Assembly: GCF_963082655.1 (NCBI RefSeq)
Contig: NC_081553.1
Coordinates: forward strand, 45,879,933-45,943,932
Length of the DNA: 64,000 bases
Source of the DNA: Stomoxys calcitrans
Lineage: Eukaryota > Arthropoda > Insecta > Diptera > Muscidae
Direction: 5' to 3'
The translations under genes were made by a program, and so were the position numbers. Under the pieces are notes generated by a model that was not told the DNA's origin, ran no database searches, and saw only the letters and a list, made by a program, of their open reading frames with translations. Of this stretch, positions 23,126-34,113 are shown piece after piece. Every line of letters starts with the position of its first letter. Positions within the stretch are counted from its first letter, which is position 1.

Positions 23126-23999
23126 TGTCTTAAGCCCATAGGCTCGAAATGGGGCCTGAATATGGGGATAGTCCACTGGCCATACAGGAGCGTGATTAGA
23201 CCAATACTTACTTAGATGGAGCAAAAATGCAACGTAAGGATAATAAAACAGGTTCAGAGAATACGCCCGCAAGGGCACTGGAGACTATTCTAGATATCCG
23301 ACCCATAGACATATTCTAGATATCCGACCCATAGATATCCGACCCATAGTCATACAGATTATGTGTGAGGCATCCACTGCTGCTACGAGACATAAGGCGA
23401 TGGGAAAATGGATAGACGACACAAAACCTGGATGGACTAGAAGAGGTTTACGATCGGATACTTGAGATGACACTTGAGGTCGAGTGCGAGGCACTACTGA
23501 CAGAAGTACAGTCTTAAATTGACGGAATTTTGGTTTTGCCATCTAGGATACCATGCTACACAGATGGATCAAAGCTAGATGACAGAGTTGGTCCGGGGTC
23601 TACATTGAGAACCCAGGACCGGAAATCTGTTTTTGACTGCCTGCCCATTATACGGTCCTGCAGGAGGAGATATGGCCAATCATGGAATGCGTGAGGGGGT
23701 GTGGTGTTAACACGAGGACTTCGGGTGTCAAGATCTCCACGCACAGTAAACCGACAGGGCAATATCAACCAAGACGGTAAGGTCACTTACAGCCTTGGAG
23801 TGTAAGAAGAAGATTAACGTCTTCTCCGAGGATGGCATGATCCCCATAATTTGGGTGCCGGGCCACAGCGGAGTAAGGAGGAATGAAAGAACAGACGATT
23901 TGGCAGTGAAGCCCAGAGGACTTCCGTCAATAAACTTGGTTAATCCGAAGCCTTTCGGGTCGACGCAAAATCAGATGAAAATTAAGGCTTTTAGGGGCT
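23126..23999 (+). pseudogene. Jockey-like retrotransposon RT end and RNase H, broken
   Basis: Plus-strand pieces: GLNMGIVHWPYRSVIRPILT (end of RT), then an RNase H start CYTDGSKLDD at about 23553 with the first catalytic Asp, a frameshift, then ISTHS at about 23731 where the family has a catalytic Asp (ISTDS), and IIWVPGHSGVRRNERTDDLA at about 23848. The lost Asp and frameshifts mean it is inactive. Confidence 0.75.
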
Positions 24000-24452
24000 C
24001 TAGAAGTCAAAACCTGGGATAGGTTTATATATGGGGCTATATCAGTTTATAAACCGATTCAAGGCTTACTCGGCACTGGTTTTGGAAGTTATACCAGAAG
24101 TTTTTGAGCCGAATTTCAGCCAATGGGATAGACATTTAGGCTTGTAGGGACTCAAGAAGTCAAAGCCGGGTTTGGTTTACATGGGGGCTATATCAAAATC
24201 TTAACCGATATGTCCCGTTCGCATTCCCAAACGAACTACATCAATAAACAGTATCTGTGCAAAATTTCGATCAGCTAGCTTTACACGTTCGACCGCTATC
24301 GGGATTTCGACAGACTAAGGGACGGACGGACATGGCTAGTTCGGCTAAGAGACGATCAAGAATATGTATACTTTTGGGGTGTTATTTCAAGGAATTACAA
24401 ACGGAATGACTAGATTAGCATATCCTCCCATCCTATGGTGTTGGATATAAAA
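24000..24452 (-). mobile_element. Family A element fragment
   Basis: Two diverged units, the microsatellite GGGACGGACGGACATGG near 24320 and the 5' end CCATCCTATGGTGTTGGATA near 24430. The 3' part is lost. Confidence 0.65.
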
Positions 24453-25139
24453 ATAAACAAGAGAAAATGATTGACCGTGCACGTGACCCAAAAACATAGC
24501 AAATGAGTGTCATGCAAGTATTCAGCAAGTTTAAGTGGTTGCAGACGCAACAATCAAATCCATGTGGTAACGTCGCAGCCAAAATGTCCGCAGTTAAGGA
24601 CGCATGGTCGGAATCGCAACTTTCAGTAGACAAAGGTCGTTCAACAGACAACGAAGTTCAAAGTTATAAAGCAGTTCTGTATACCTCTTGTACGAATTGG
24701 CATGAAATGCCAATACGTTTATCCATGATCTCGCCTCTATTCTGGGAGAGGCCAACAGATTTTTCACCATTCCCAACAATATAGTTTTACTTCTAATTGG
24801 GAACCTCTCCACTTATTCTCTTTACCTTCAATTTTCTAAAAGTTTGCCATTTTCATTATTCTTCTCGAATGCACATAAAATAAACTTCGATGCTTGTTCA
24901 TATTAATGAGACATTTATTAAAAAGCATTAATGTCACGTTTAAATTGTTTTCATGGAACGGAGTTTTTTTTTCTTCTTCTTAACCATTGTTTTAATAAAC
25001 ATGACATACGACTTTTGAATCTTGAATAAATAAAAGAATAAAATCAATATTAGCAGAAGCACGTGGCAAATGAAGAGAAGAATCATCTGCTCAAGCATAA
25101 GACATACGAGGATGTCAGTTTAAAGTACTTACAATACAT
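24453..25139. other. Unique stretch with unassigned open frames
   Basis: Open frames of 93 codons (plus, 24503-24784) and 72 codons (minus, 24433-24651) overlap; neither has a recognisable domain, signal peptide or splice context. No gene is called. Confidence 0.35.
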
Positions 25140-25488
25140 ACAGTGTTGCCACATTAAGCAGATTCCTACCAAAATTTAAGATCGGAAAACATGCTGACAG
25201 ACAGAAGTTTGCCAGCAATGAATTTTGCAAAAGCTGTGAGGACATCGAAGAAGAGACTATAAAACACCATATGTGTGTCTCCCGCATTAGTAGTCACAAG
25301 GAGTTCCACTTTAGGTTCTCATTTCTTTGAGGACCTGTCTGATTTAGCGAATGAAGCGGAGAAGCGATCTGAATAGTTCAACGGTAGGAACTAGAAGGCA
25401 TCTTCCTTCTTCTGTTCCTGTGGCATATCAATGGATGAAAACGTCTAAGTGAGTCAGATGGCAGACTGCCACTTAAACCTAACATAAT
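25140..25488 (+). pseudogene. Jockey-like retrotransposon tail fragment
   Basis: Plus-strand relative of 20071-20560: a decayed copy of the post-RNase H region, from AAACATGCTGACAGACAGAAG to GATGGAAAACGTCTAAGTGAGT-like sequence. Multiple stops. Confidence 0.6.
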
Positions 25489-25553
25489 ATTTGAAGATTA
25501 TTTCATGCAAATGTTAACAGTGACTGCGCCACAAATGGTCCATCCGCTTAGTC
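25489..25553 (-). pseudogene. Mariner transposase C-terminal scrap
   Basis: The complement encodes TKRMDHLWRSHC, a stop, then HLHEIIFKY, matching the last codons of the mariner relics at 49604 and 51514. Confidence 0.65.
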
Positions 25554-25652
25554 AAATTTTAATACCCTCCACCATAGGATGGGGGTACACTAATTTCGTC
25601 ATTCTGTTTGTAACTCCTCGAAATATCCGTCTAAGACCCCATAAAGTATATA

Positions 25653-25888
25653 TTGGTTGCCCAAAAAGTAATTGCGGATTTTTCATATAGTCGGGGTTGA
25701 CAACTTTTTTCACAGCTTGTGACTCGGTAATTGCATTCTTTCTTCTGTCAGTTATCAGCTGTGATTTTTAGCTTGCTTTAGAAAAAAAGTGTAAAAAAAG
25801 TATATTTTATGAAAGTTCATTCTAAGTTTTATTTAAAATGCATTTACTTTCTTTTAAAAAATCCGCAATTACTTTTTGGGCAACCCAA
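25653..25888 (+). mobile_element. Mariner-type MITE, copy 3
   Basis: 236 bp, same termini with one G missing in the left end (TTGGTTGCCC), TA duplications at 25651-25652 and 25889-25890. It splits a family A 5' block. Confidence 0.9.
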
Positions 25889-26804
25889 TATATTCTTAAT
25901 CGTCATGACCTTTTAAGTCGAACAAGCCATGTCCGTCCGTCTGTCTGTCGGAAGCACGCTAACTTTCGTAGGAGTAAAGCTAGCCGCTTGAAATTTTACA
26001 CAAATACTTCTTATTAGTGTAAGTCGGTTGGGATTCTAAATGGGTTATATTGGTCCACGTTTTGATATACCTGCCATTTAAACCGATCTGGGATCTTGAC
26101 TTCTTGAGCCGCTAAAGAGCATAATTCATATCCCATTTGGCTGAAATTTTGCACGAGGTGTTTTATTATGACTTCCAACCACTGTGCAGAGTATGGTTGA
26201 AAACGGTTCATACCCTGCTATATAAACTTATCTGGGGTCTTGACTACTTGAGCTACTAGAGGGCGCAATTATATTCGCATTTGGCTTACATTTTGCACGA
26301 GGTGTTGTGTTATGACTTCCAACCACTGTGCAGAGTATGGTTGAAAACGGTCTATACCCTGATATAGCTGCCATATAAACCTATCTGGGGTTTTGACTTC
26401 TTGAGCGTCTAGAGCGCGCGATTCCTATCCGATTTGGCTTAAATTTTGCACGACGTGTTTTGTTATGACTTCCAACAACTGTGCTAAGTATGGGTCAGAT
26501 CGATCCATAACCTGATATAGCTGCCATATAAATTGATCTGGGGTCTTGACTTCTTGAGCCACTAGAGGGCGCAATTATTATCCGATTTGATACAGCTGCC
26601 TTATAAACCGATTTGGGATCTTAACCTCTTGAGCCTCTACAAGAAGCAATTCCTATCCGATTTGGCTGAAATTTTGTACAACGGCTTTTCTCATGACCTT
26701 TAACATACGTGCCGAATATGGTCTGAATCGGTTTAAAGCCTAATACAGCTCCCCTATAAACCGATCTCCTTATTTTACTTCTTCAGCCACTAAAGGGCGT
26801 AATT

Positions 26805-27915
26805 ATACCCTGCACCACCACTGTGGTACAGGGTATTTTAGATTTGTGCATTTGTTTGCAACGCTAAGAAGGAGAAGAGCTAGACCCATTGATAAGTATA
26901 CCGATGGACTCAGTATCACTTTCTGATTCGATTTAGCCATGTCCGTCTGTGAGTCCATATATTTTTGTAATCAAAGTGCAGGTCGTATTTGTTGTCCAAT
27001 TGTCACGAAATTTCTCACATGTCACTTTTTTGGCCCAAGGACAAACGCTATTGATTTTGAAAAAAATCGGTTAAGATTTACATATAGCTCCCACATATAT
27101 GTATCGCCCGATTTGCACCTAAATGGCCGTAGTAGCTACAATTTTCAACCAATCTGCACGAAATTTGGCACGGACTGTTTTGTTACTGCACTTTATATAT
27201 CTGGAAAATTTCATAAAAATCGGTTCAGATTTAGATATAGCTCCCATATATATCTTTCATTCGATTTGGCTTTTGAAGGCTGTAGAAGCCACAATTTTGG
27301 TCCGTTCTTTACAAAATTTTGCAAGAGGTTTTTTGGAGGATTTTTTTGAAGTCTTCATATGTGTGCAAAATTTCGTAAAAATCGGTTTTGATTTAGATAT
27401 AGCTACCATATATATCTTTCATCCGATTTGGCCTTTTAGGGCTGTATAATCCACAATTTTTGCTCGATTTTATATGAGACGTTAAATTGACGTTCCAATA
27501 CGTGCGCAAAATTTCATTAAAATCAGTCCTAATTTAGATATAGCTCGTATGAGTATATTTCTCCGATATGGTCTTTTTAGGCAGTAAAAACCACAATTGT
27601 GGTCACATCTCTACAATCTAGCGCGTGAGATGCTCTATTTGACGTCCCAGTATGTGTCATTAAAATTGGCACAGGTTTCGATATAACTCCCGTATAATCT
27701 TTTATCCGATATGGCCTTTTGAAGATGTGGAAATCCAAATATTTTGTCCTATGGTAGAAAAAGTTTACAAGGTTCTTAATTGCTATTTCAATTGGTATCC
27801 AAATTAAAGTCTGACTACATTTCGAGATAAGTTCCACATATAAAAAGTACTTCATGCACTAGGTGGTGTAGGGTATTATACAGTTGGCACCGCCTTTTGC
27901 CTTTCCTTACTGGTT
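26805..27915 (+). mobile_element. Family C HINE-like element, complete, nested in family A
   Basis: 5' end ATACCCTGCACCACCACTG and a partly inverted CAGTGGTGG/CCACTGTGG motif, block with CCATGTCCGTCTGTGAG, about five units with ATATAGCTCCCATATATATC, 3' end GGTGGTGTAGGGTATTATAC then CAGTTGGCACCGCC and CCTTTCCTTACTGGTT. The flanking A sequence reads AATT on the left and CTTATTAGATTTGG on the right; intact A copies read AATTTTTATTCGATTTGG, so there is no visible target duplication. Confidence 0.8.
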
Positions 27916-28050
27916 CTTATTAGATTTGGCTGAAATTTTACACAATGACTTTTACTATGGTCTCCAATATTCAGTTCAATTATGGTGCGTAATGAACCAT
28001 AACTTGATATTGTTCCAATAACATAGCAATTGTTTTCTTTTACCAATATT

Positions 28051-28660
28051 TCGATTTTCCATCCGTCCACCCGTCTGTCGAAATCACGATAGCGGTCGAA
28101 TGCGTAAAGCTAGCATCGTGAAGTTTTGCACAGGTAATTAGTATTGATGTAGGTTGTTGGGGATTGCAAATGGGCCATATCGGATCAGATTCAGATATAG
28201 CTCCCATATAAACCTATCTCCCGATTAGACTTCTTGAGCCCCAGGAATATGCAATGTTTGTCCGATTTGGCTGAAATTTTGTACGTAGTGCTCTGTTGTG
28301 ACTTTCAACAACTGTGCAAAGTACAATCCAAATCGGTCTATAACCTGATATAGCTCCCATATAAACCAATCTCCCGATTTGATATCTTGAGCCTTTACAA
28401 GTCTCAACTTTCGTTCGATTTGGCTGAAATTTTGCGTCCGGCGTTCCGTTATGACATCTAACAAATGTGCTAAGTACGGTCCGAGTCGTTTTATAACGTG
28501 ATAAAGCTCCCATATAAACCGACCTTCCGATTATACTTCTTGAGCCCTTACAAGCCGCAATTTTTATTCGACTTAACTGAAATTTTGCAAGTAATGTTCT
28601 GTTATGACTTCCAATAACTGTTCCAAATACAGTTGAAATCTTTCAATATTGATTACTGAA
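28051..28660 (+). mobile_element. Family A element, truncated at both ends
   Basis: Starts inside the microsatellite (CCGTCCACCCGTCTGTCG), has three units (ATATAGCTCCCATATAAACC) and stops at an A-run near 28660. Confidence 0.65.
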
Positions 28661-30335
28661 AAAAAAAAGCCAGACAACATATTGAATTTGATCACATGCA
28701 CTCTAATTGTAAACGTTCATTAGATGGCTAGTCTAATCACCAGTACAATAGTGCTGTTCTCTATCCTCCCTTCTATTGGGTGTACAGTTCATAGCATGGT
28801 AACTTGTACGCTTGAAATTAAATCTACATTCCAATTTGGAATATGGAAGACTTTAATTTTGCTACCTATGTTAGATGGTATAAAGACTAGTAAAAATTCT
28901 GCCGTTTGAGAAGGGATAGAGATAACTCTTGGAATTTTCGGATGGTCAACTCAAAGCGGTAAATGTCAAATATCGTCTCTGATTGTCTTGTGGCCATCGA
29001 AATGCAGCTATAAGTGTTTAATCATTAGTAATCTAAAGAATGTTCGCCCAAGGCAAAAATATTTTTTTTGGGAACTGTCTGTTCAGATGTATATATATCC
29101 CGCATATATGTCTTTCATATTAAATTCATGTTCAAGATGTTTCATTGCATGTCTTAACGCATTCAGAATTTGATTAGAATCGATTTCGATTAAGGTAAAA
29201 CACCCATGTATATCTCTTATCAGATAAGCTTCCCCATTTCATCAAAAGTGGTAATAGTAGGTACACTGAGCTTTCCATATATAAATGGAAAATTTTGGAA
29301 AACTCTATCGAGACCCTCCCGTAGGTTATTTATTCCTATTGCCTAAATTATTACTTCCTTGTTTAGATAAGTAATCGCCCACAAAGTCCATTTAAGTAAA
29401 ACCCATTCAAAGCTAACATGAATCGTTACTCTTCGTCAGTTCGTGGCGGACGAACAAGTGTAGAAGGTAACGAATTGTAGAAAACTTGAAGATCTTTTAT
29501 TTGGAATTTTATAACAATCATCATTGAAAACATTGCCAAGAAGAGGAGGGAAACCTTGTCCAGGAGTCAAGATACTCTGCCATAACCAAGTTTAGAAAAA
29601 CGAAAAACAGCACACCAAAATAGTAGACGTCCAAAATAATGGTAAACAAATATTATGTAACCAATTTGTTGCACTTCAGTCACCAACAGTTGTTGCAGCA
29701 TGCAACAAACCAACGAATGAACTTACCAAACAAGCAGAGCAGATTGGAGCATCACCACCAGATCCTCGCTGGCCAAAAAGAAACCAAAATGAAAGTAGAC
29801 ATAGACCTAGCCATGCTCATAGTCAGAGCCATAGACTTTAACTTGAGATTGAAGATGTTTGGAAGACGAATTTCGGGTTTCGTTGTTATTGGTTGTTGTT
29901 GTTATTCTTTTTAGTTTTTGCTTCAAGTATTTATTTATGTATTTTTTGTTGTTCATTGTATCACTTTGGTTATGTAGGTAAGTAAGTTGTTTGCCGAAAT
30001 TGGTTTTGGTGTTTCTTTATATTTTTATTTGTTTGCCGTTTTTTTGGCTATTAGAAACCAGTAGAAGATGAAACTGGTATATACTTGTAATGCACATTGG
30101 TTTTGTCTGAATAGAATATTATTGAAAAATTGCTATTATTAATATTGTCATAATCCTGTAGGGATGCAACTTAGAATACAATCTTCTCTTTTCACATTCA
30201 ATTTGAAGTTCAGCGTTCAGTGTTCAACTTAAGGAGGATGCAAAAAATGGTGATATAATCTTGAAATTGATAATTGTGAACAAGTACATTTTTATCTGCC
30301 TATTCAGAAAATTATCCAAAGAAAAAATACCAAAT
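28661..30335. other. Unique stretch, no gene supported
   Basis: About 1.7 kb of single-copy-looking sequence. Several open frames of 60-91 codons on the plus strand (for example 29639-29914) lack domains or splice context. The end near 30240-30335 is AT-rich. Confidence 0.4.
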
Positions 30336-31990
30336 AATAAATTTTCCATGAACATTCCATTGAGGATCAGAGGATACTTCTTCTATATCAATGAGTGCAG
30401 TCCGATTAAAATGTAAGCTCAATGATAAGTGGCCTCCTTCTTTAAGCCGAGTAGAGAAATTTTAACAAGGCAGGATTACTAACTTTAATTTAATTGTCTA
30501 TGACAGAATATTTGTTCCACTATCCGAACATAGAATAGCGTTCCAAGGGCCTCGATCTTCTGGGCTCATTCTAAAATCTCTGACACCAAGTTTCGAGGTG
30601 TCTCCCACAACTTGATCTTTCCATCGGGCTTTTGGTCTTCCCGGTTTGCATGTACCACCGTGTTTGCCTTCAAAAGACTTCTTTACTGGAGCTTCTTCAT
30701 CTATTCTGACAACATGACCTAGCCAACGCAGCCGTTGTATTTTGATGTGTGTAACTATGCTATCGTCGTCATACAGCTCATACAGCTCGTGGTTCATACG
30801 CCGCCTATATTCTCTGTTAACGCAAACTGGGGCATATATTTTACGAAGAATCTTTCTCTAAAATACTCCAAGCACTTCCTCATCTGCTTTCACAAGTACC
30901 CATGCTTCAGAACCATATAACAGCATGGGTAGTATCAGTGTCTTATATAGTATAAGTCCAAAGTAGCATCAGTTTGCCCAAATTATTCCTCGCTTAATCT
31001 CACAACTGGTGTCATTCGTTTCGGTTACGGCGGTGCCGAGGTAGATAAAGTTACTGACTGTCTCAAAGTTGTGGTTCCCAACTTTCTCCATTTTCTTTAT
31101 CTGCTCGGTTGTGCAAGGCTTTTTGGGAGTTGAAACCATCCATTTCGTCTTATTTCCATTTACTGCCAGACCCATTTTCACTGACTCTCTTTCGATTCTT
31201 TCAAGGGCTGCAGTTACTACTTCCGGTAACCGACCGGAACCGATGATATCGATGCCGTCGGCATAGGCGAGTAGCATGTGTTCTCTTGTGATTAGTGTGC
31301 CATATCTATTCACATCTGCATCTCGTATAATCTTCTCCAGCAGGACATTTAAGGGATCACATGATAGGCTGTCTCCTTGTCTGAAACCTCGTTTGGTATT
31401 AAATGGTTCGGAGAGATGCTTTCCTATTCTTACTGAGGAACTCGCATCAGCAAGTGTCATCCTACAGAGTCTTATTAATTTTGCAGTGATACCAAACTCA
31501 GACATCGCTCGAAATACCTTTGAACGTAAAGGAATATCGAAGGCGGCTTTGTTGTCAACAGAGAGATGGCAGGTGTTGATCTATCCTCCTCGGGTCTTTT
31601 CCAGGATTTGGCGCAGTGTGAATATCTGGTCTAGGGTGGATTTACTAGGTCTAAAGCCGTATTGATAGGGCCCAATTATCTCATTGACTTTAGGTTTTAA
31701 TCTTTCACACAGTACGCTCGAGAGTATCTTGTATGCGATGGGGAGGAGACTTATACCTCTGTAGTTGGCACATTCCGTCTTGCCTCCTTTCTTGTGTACG
31801 GGACATAGTATGCTGAGCTTCCAATCATCGGGTCATCGGGTATGCGTTCTTGTAGCCAGATTGGCAGGATTGGTGGAGAATTTTTAACATGGCAGAATAC
31901 CTCTGGGCAGGATGTTCACGCCGGAGTTTGAACCCAGGAGTTTGGAGTCATAGGCGGACATGCTAACCTCTACGCCACCGCTGCCTCCTA
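30336..31990 (-). mobile_element. tRNA-derived SINE split by a non-LTR insertion
   Basis: SINE tail on the left (30341-30473: CCATGAACATTCCATTGAGG, GAGTGCAGTCCGATTA) and SINE middle plus tRNA head on the right (31876-31990: GGAGTTTGAACCCAGG, AGGCGGACATGCTAACC). The segment GAGAA..TTTTAACA.GGCAG is present on both sides (30454-30473 and 31876-31895), as expected for a target duplication of about 20 bases. Confidence 0.7.
30474..31875 (-). pseudogene. Non-LTR retrotransposon reverse transcriptase, 5'-truncated, inactive
   Basis: Read on the minus strand: from 31830 WKLSILCPVHKKG and NYRGISLLPIAYKILSS, then GPYQYGFRPSKSTLDQIFTL; a frame break near 31550; then the 178-codon open frame 30969-31505 with GFRQGDSLSCDPLN and AYADGIDIIG; then the tail with YELYDDDSIVTHIKIQRLRW. 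The catalytic box should be YADD; here the second Asp is Gly. Only the RT domain and tail remain (no endonuclease). The RT style is of RTE/CR1-like arthropod elements; the clade is not settled. Confidence 0.85.
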
Positions 31991-32330
31991 AAAGTAAGAA
32001 GAGATTAGGTTAAGTTAGGTTGAAAAAAGGGTGCGGATCAGAGGACAGTTTGAATAGCATTTTCATTGCCTATGAATCCATTCGTAAAAATAATGCATAT
32101 TGTCGTCACCCCACATCATTTCGAAACAATTGCATTCAACACCATTCATGATAAGCGAATATGACGAAACCTGTGCATTGCATTGCCTTGTCTTTTGTAA
32201 ATCTCACTTTACACCCTCAAAGGCAACGAATATGCAACGAATGGTGTGAATTACTTCAGTGTTGTTTGAATAAAGCCTTCTATCTTTCAAAGGGAATATA
32301 TTTAAATACTTCATTAATATCTATTGTGCC
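31991..32330. other. Short unique stretch
   Basis: No repeat similarity and no supported gene between the SINE and family D. Confidence 0.4.
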
Positions 32331-33629
32331 CACCACCCTAGAATGGGGTATGGTATTGGGGAGAGACGTTATATAATCTTTTATATCGGAATGTGGTCGG
32401 ACCCTTCTCCTTACCCCGAAAATAGAAGTGGACCGATCGGGATAATACGGAACTCAAACGAAAGGTATTTGGGAGTAGAATACAAATTTGATATTAGAAG
32501 TTGTGTCAAAGTATCTATGAAGCCGTCCCCACCCTAAACCCCCGTTTAAACACCCATATTGACCGATAATGGCAATATGGGACTCAAATGAAAATGATTG
32601 GTAAGTAGAATACGAATATGGTATTTAAAGTTGTCTGGGCGCCGCCATCCTCCAAAACCCCCCATTAAAAATAGGCATGCAAACCGGGCATACAATATGG
32701 AGCTCAAATGAAAGGTATATGCAAGTAGAGCACGAAAATGATATCTGTTATCAGGATAAAGTGCCTGGGAGGCCGCCCCACCTCCAAAACACCCCATAAG
32801 GCGGACATATTTATCGACCTTGGCAATATGGGCCGAGGGGAGTCCACCGTAGAGCAGAGGTTAGAATGTCCGCCTATGACTGAACGCCTGGGTTCGAATT
32901 CTGGCGAGACCATCAGAAAAAATCTTCACCGGCGGGTTTCCCCTCCTAATGCTGGCAACATTTATGAGGTACTATGCTATGTAAAACTTCTCTCCAAAGA
33001 GGTTTCACACTGCGGCACGCCGTTCGGTCTCGGCTACAAAAAGGGGATCCCTTATCATTGAGCTTTAACTTGAATCGGACTGCATTCATTGATATGTGAG
33101 AAGTTTGCCCCTGTTCCTTAGTGGAATATTCATTGGCAAATTTGCAATTTGGCAATATGGGGCTCAAAAGAAAGGTATTCTTTAATAGAACACAGATTTG
33201 GTATCCAATTCCGGTGCCAAGAGTCTGGGAGCCTGACCCACCCCTTTATTGCCATTTTCGGTTAGTATGTCCTGATTGTTTGTGTTTTGGGGGTGTGGTG
33301 GACACTCTGGCATTTGGCACCAGAAGGTGAAGGCACCAGAAGAAGATACCAAATTCGGATTCCACTTTCAAATACCTTTCTTTTCAACCCCATATTACTA
33401 TAATTGCCAAATACATTTAGTTCGAGTCTCATGATCGCCTAAAATGCCTATTTGGGGCTGTTTTAGGTTTGGACCAGTTTTGGGCTTGGGGCGGCTCCCT
33501 TGATACGTGGACACAATTTTTAATATAATATTCATACTCTACTCTCAAGAACCTTACATTTGAGCCCCAGATGGCCCCGATCGATCCAGTTTCGCTATTA
33601 GGCAATGCTGTTGGGGTAAGGGAGTTTTA
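32331..33629 (-). mobile_element. Family D repeat block (minus, then plus near the end)
   Basis: Units with ATATGGGACTCAAATGAAA and GGACCGATCGGGATAAT are the complement of units in 37771-40885. From about 33331 the orientation flips to plus (ATACCTTTCTTTTCAACCCC). A SINE with target duplications sits inside. Confidence 0.65.
32833..33148 (+). mobile_element. tRNA-derived SINE, intact with 13-bp target duplications
   Basis: 316 bp flanked by identical TTGGCAATATGGG at 32820-32832 and 33149-33161. The head has pol III-like boxes: GTAGAGCAGAGGTTAG (A box, about 32849) and GGTTCGAATTC (B box, 32891). The body contains CACACTGCGGCACGCCG and the tail GAGAAGTTTGCCCCTGTTCC. This is the best reference copy in the window. 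Confidence 0.85.
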
Positions 33630-34113
33630 TTTTTTTTATACCAACCACCGAAGGATGTGACTATATTTACTTTGTCATCCAGTTTGCAACATATCGAAAT
33701 ACCCGTTTTCGACCCTATAATCAGCGTTAAAATCTGAGACCATCTAGCCATGTCCGTCCGTCTGCCTCACGCTACAGTTTTTACAAATAGAGAGCTGAAA
33801 CTTTGTACAGATTCTTTTTTTGTCCATAAACAGATTAAGTTGGAAGATGGGCAATATCGGACTATATCTTGATATAATCCCCATATAGACCGATCCGCCG
33901 ATTTAGGGTCTTAGACCCATTAAAGCCACATTTATTATCCGATTTTGCAGAAATTTGGGACAATGAGTTGTGTTAGACCACCCGACATTTATCTTCAATT
34001 TGGTCCAGATCGGTTCAGATTTGGATGTAGCTGCCATAAAGACCGATCTCTCGATTTAAGGTCTTGGGTCCATAAAAGGCGCTTTTATGTCCGATTATGC
34101 CAAAATTTGGGAC
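33630..34113 (+). mobile_element. Family B element, 5' part
   Basis: 5' end TATACCAACCACCGAAGGAT, CATGTCCGTCCGTCTGCC, then two units (ATATAATCCCCATATAGACC, ATGTAGCTGCCATAAAGACC). It is cut by the next element at about 34113. Confidence 0.7.

Larger units (their letters stand above)
25556..28050 (+). mobile_element. Family A element interrupted by a MITE and a nested family C element
   Basis: 5' end TACCCTCCACCATAGGATGG at 25562; units follow. It is interrupted at 25653-25888 by a MITE and at 26805-27915 by a family C element, after which the interrupted unit resumes (TTATTAGATTTGGCTGAAAT). It ends in the pre-3' block near 28050 without its hairpin. Confidence 0.75.

Noticed and set aside
24433..24784. 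Gene on either strand in this unique stretch
   Set aside because: Overlapping antisense frames of similar length, no domain, no splice or promoter support.
30498..30797. Stand-alone 99-residue protein
   Set aside because: It is the tail of the non-LTR element at 30474-31875, matching the relic at 1886-2345.
32841..32905. tRNA gene
   Set aside because: A and B boxes are present but the clover-leaf is not intact and the sequence continues into a SINE body with target duplications.
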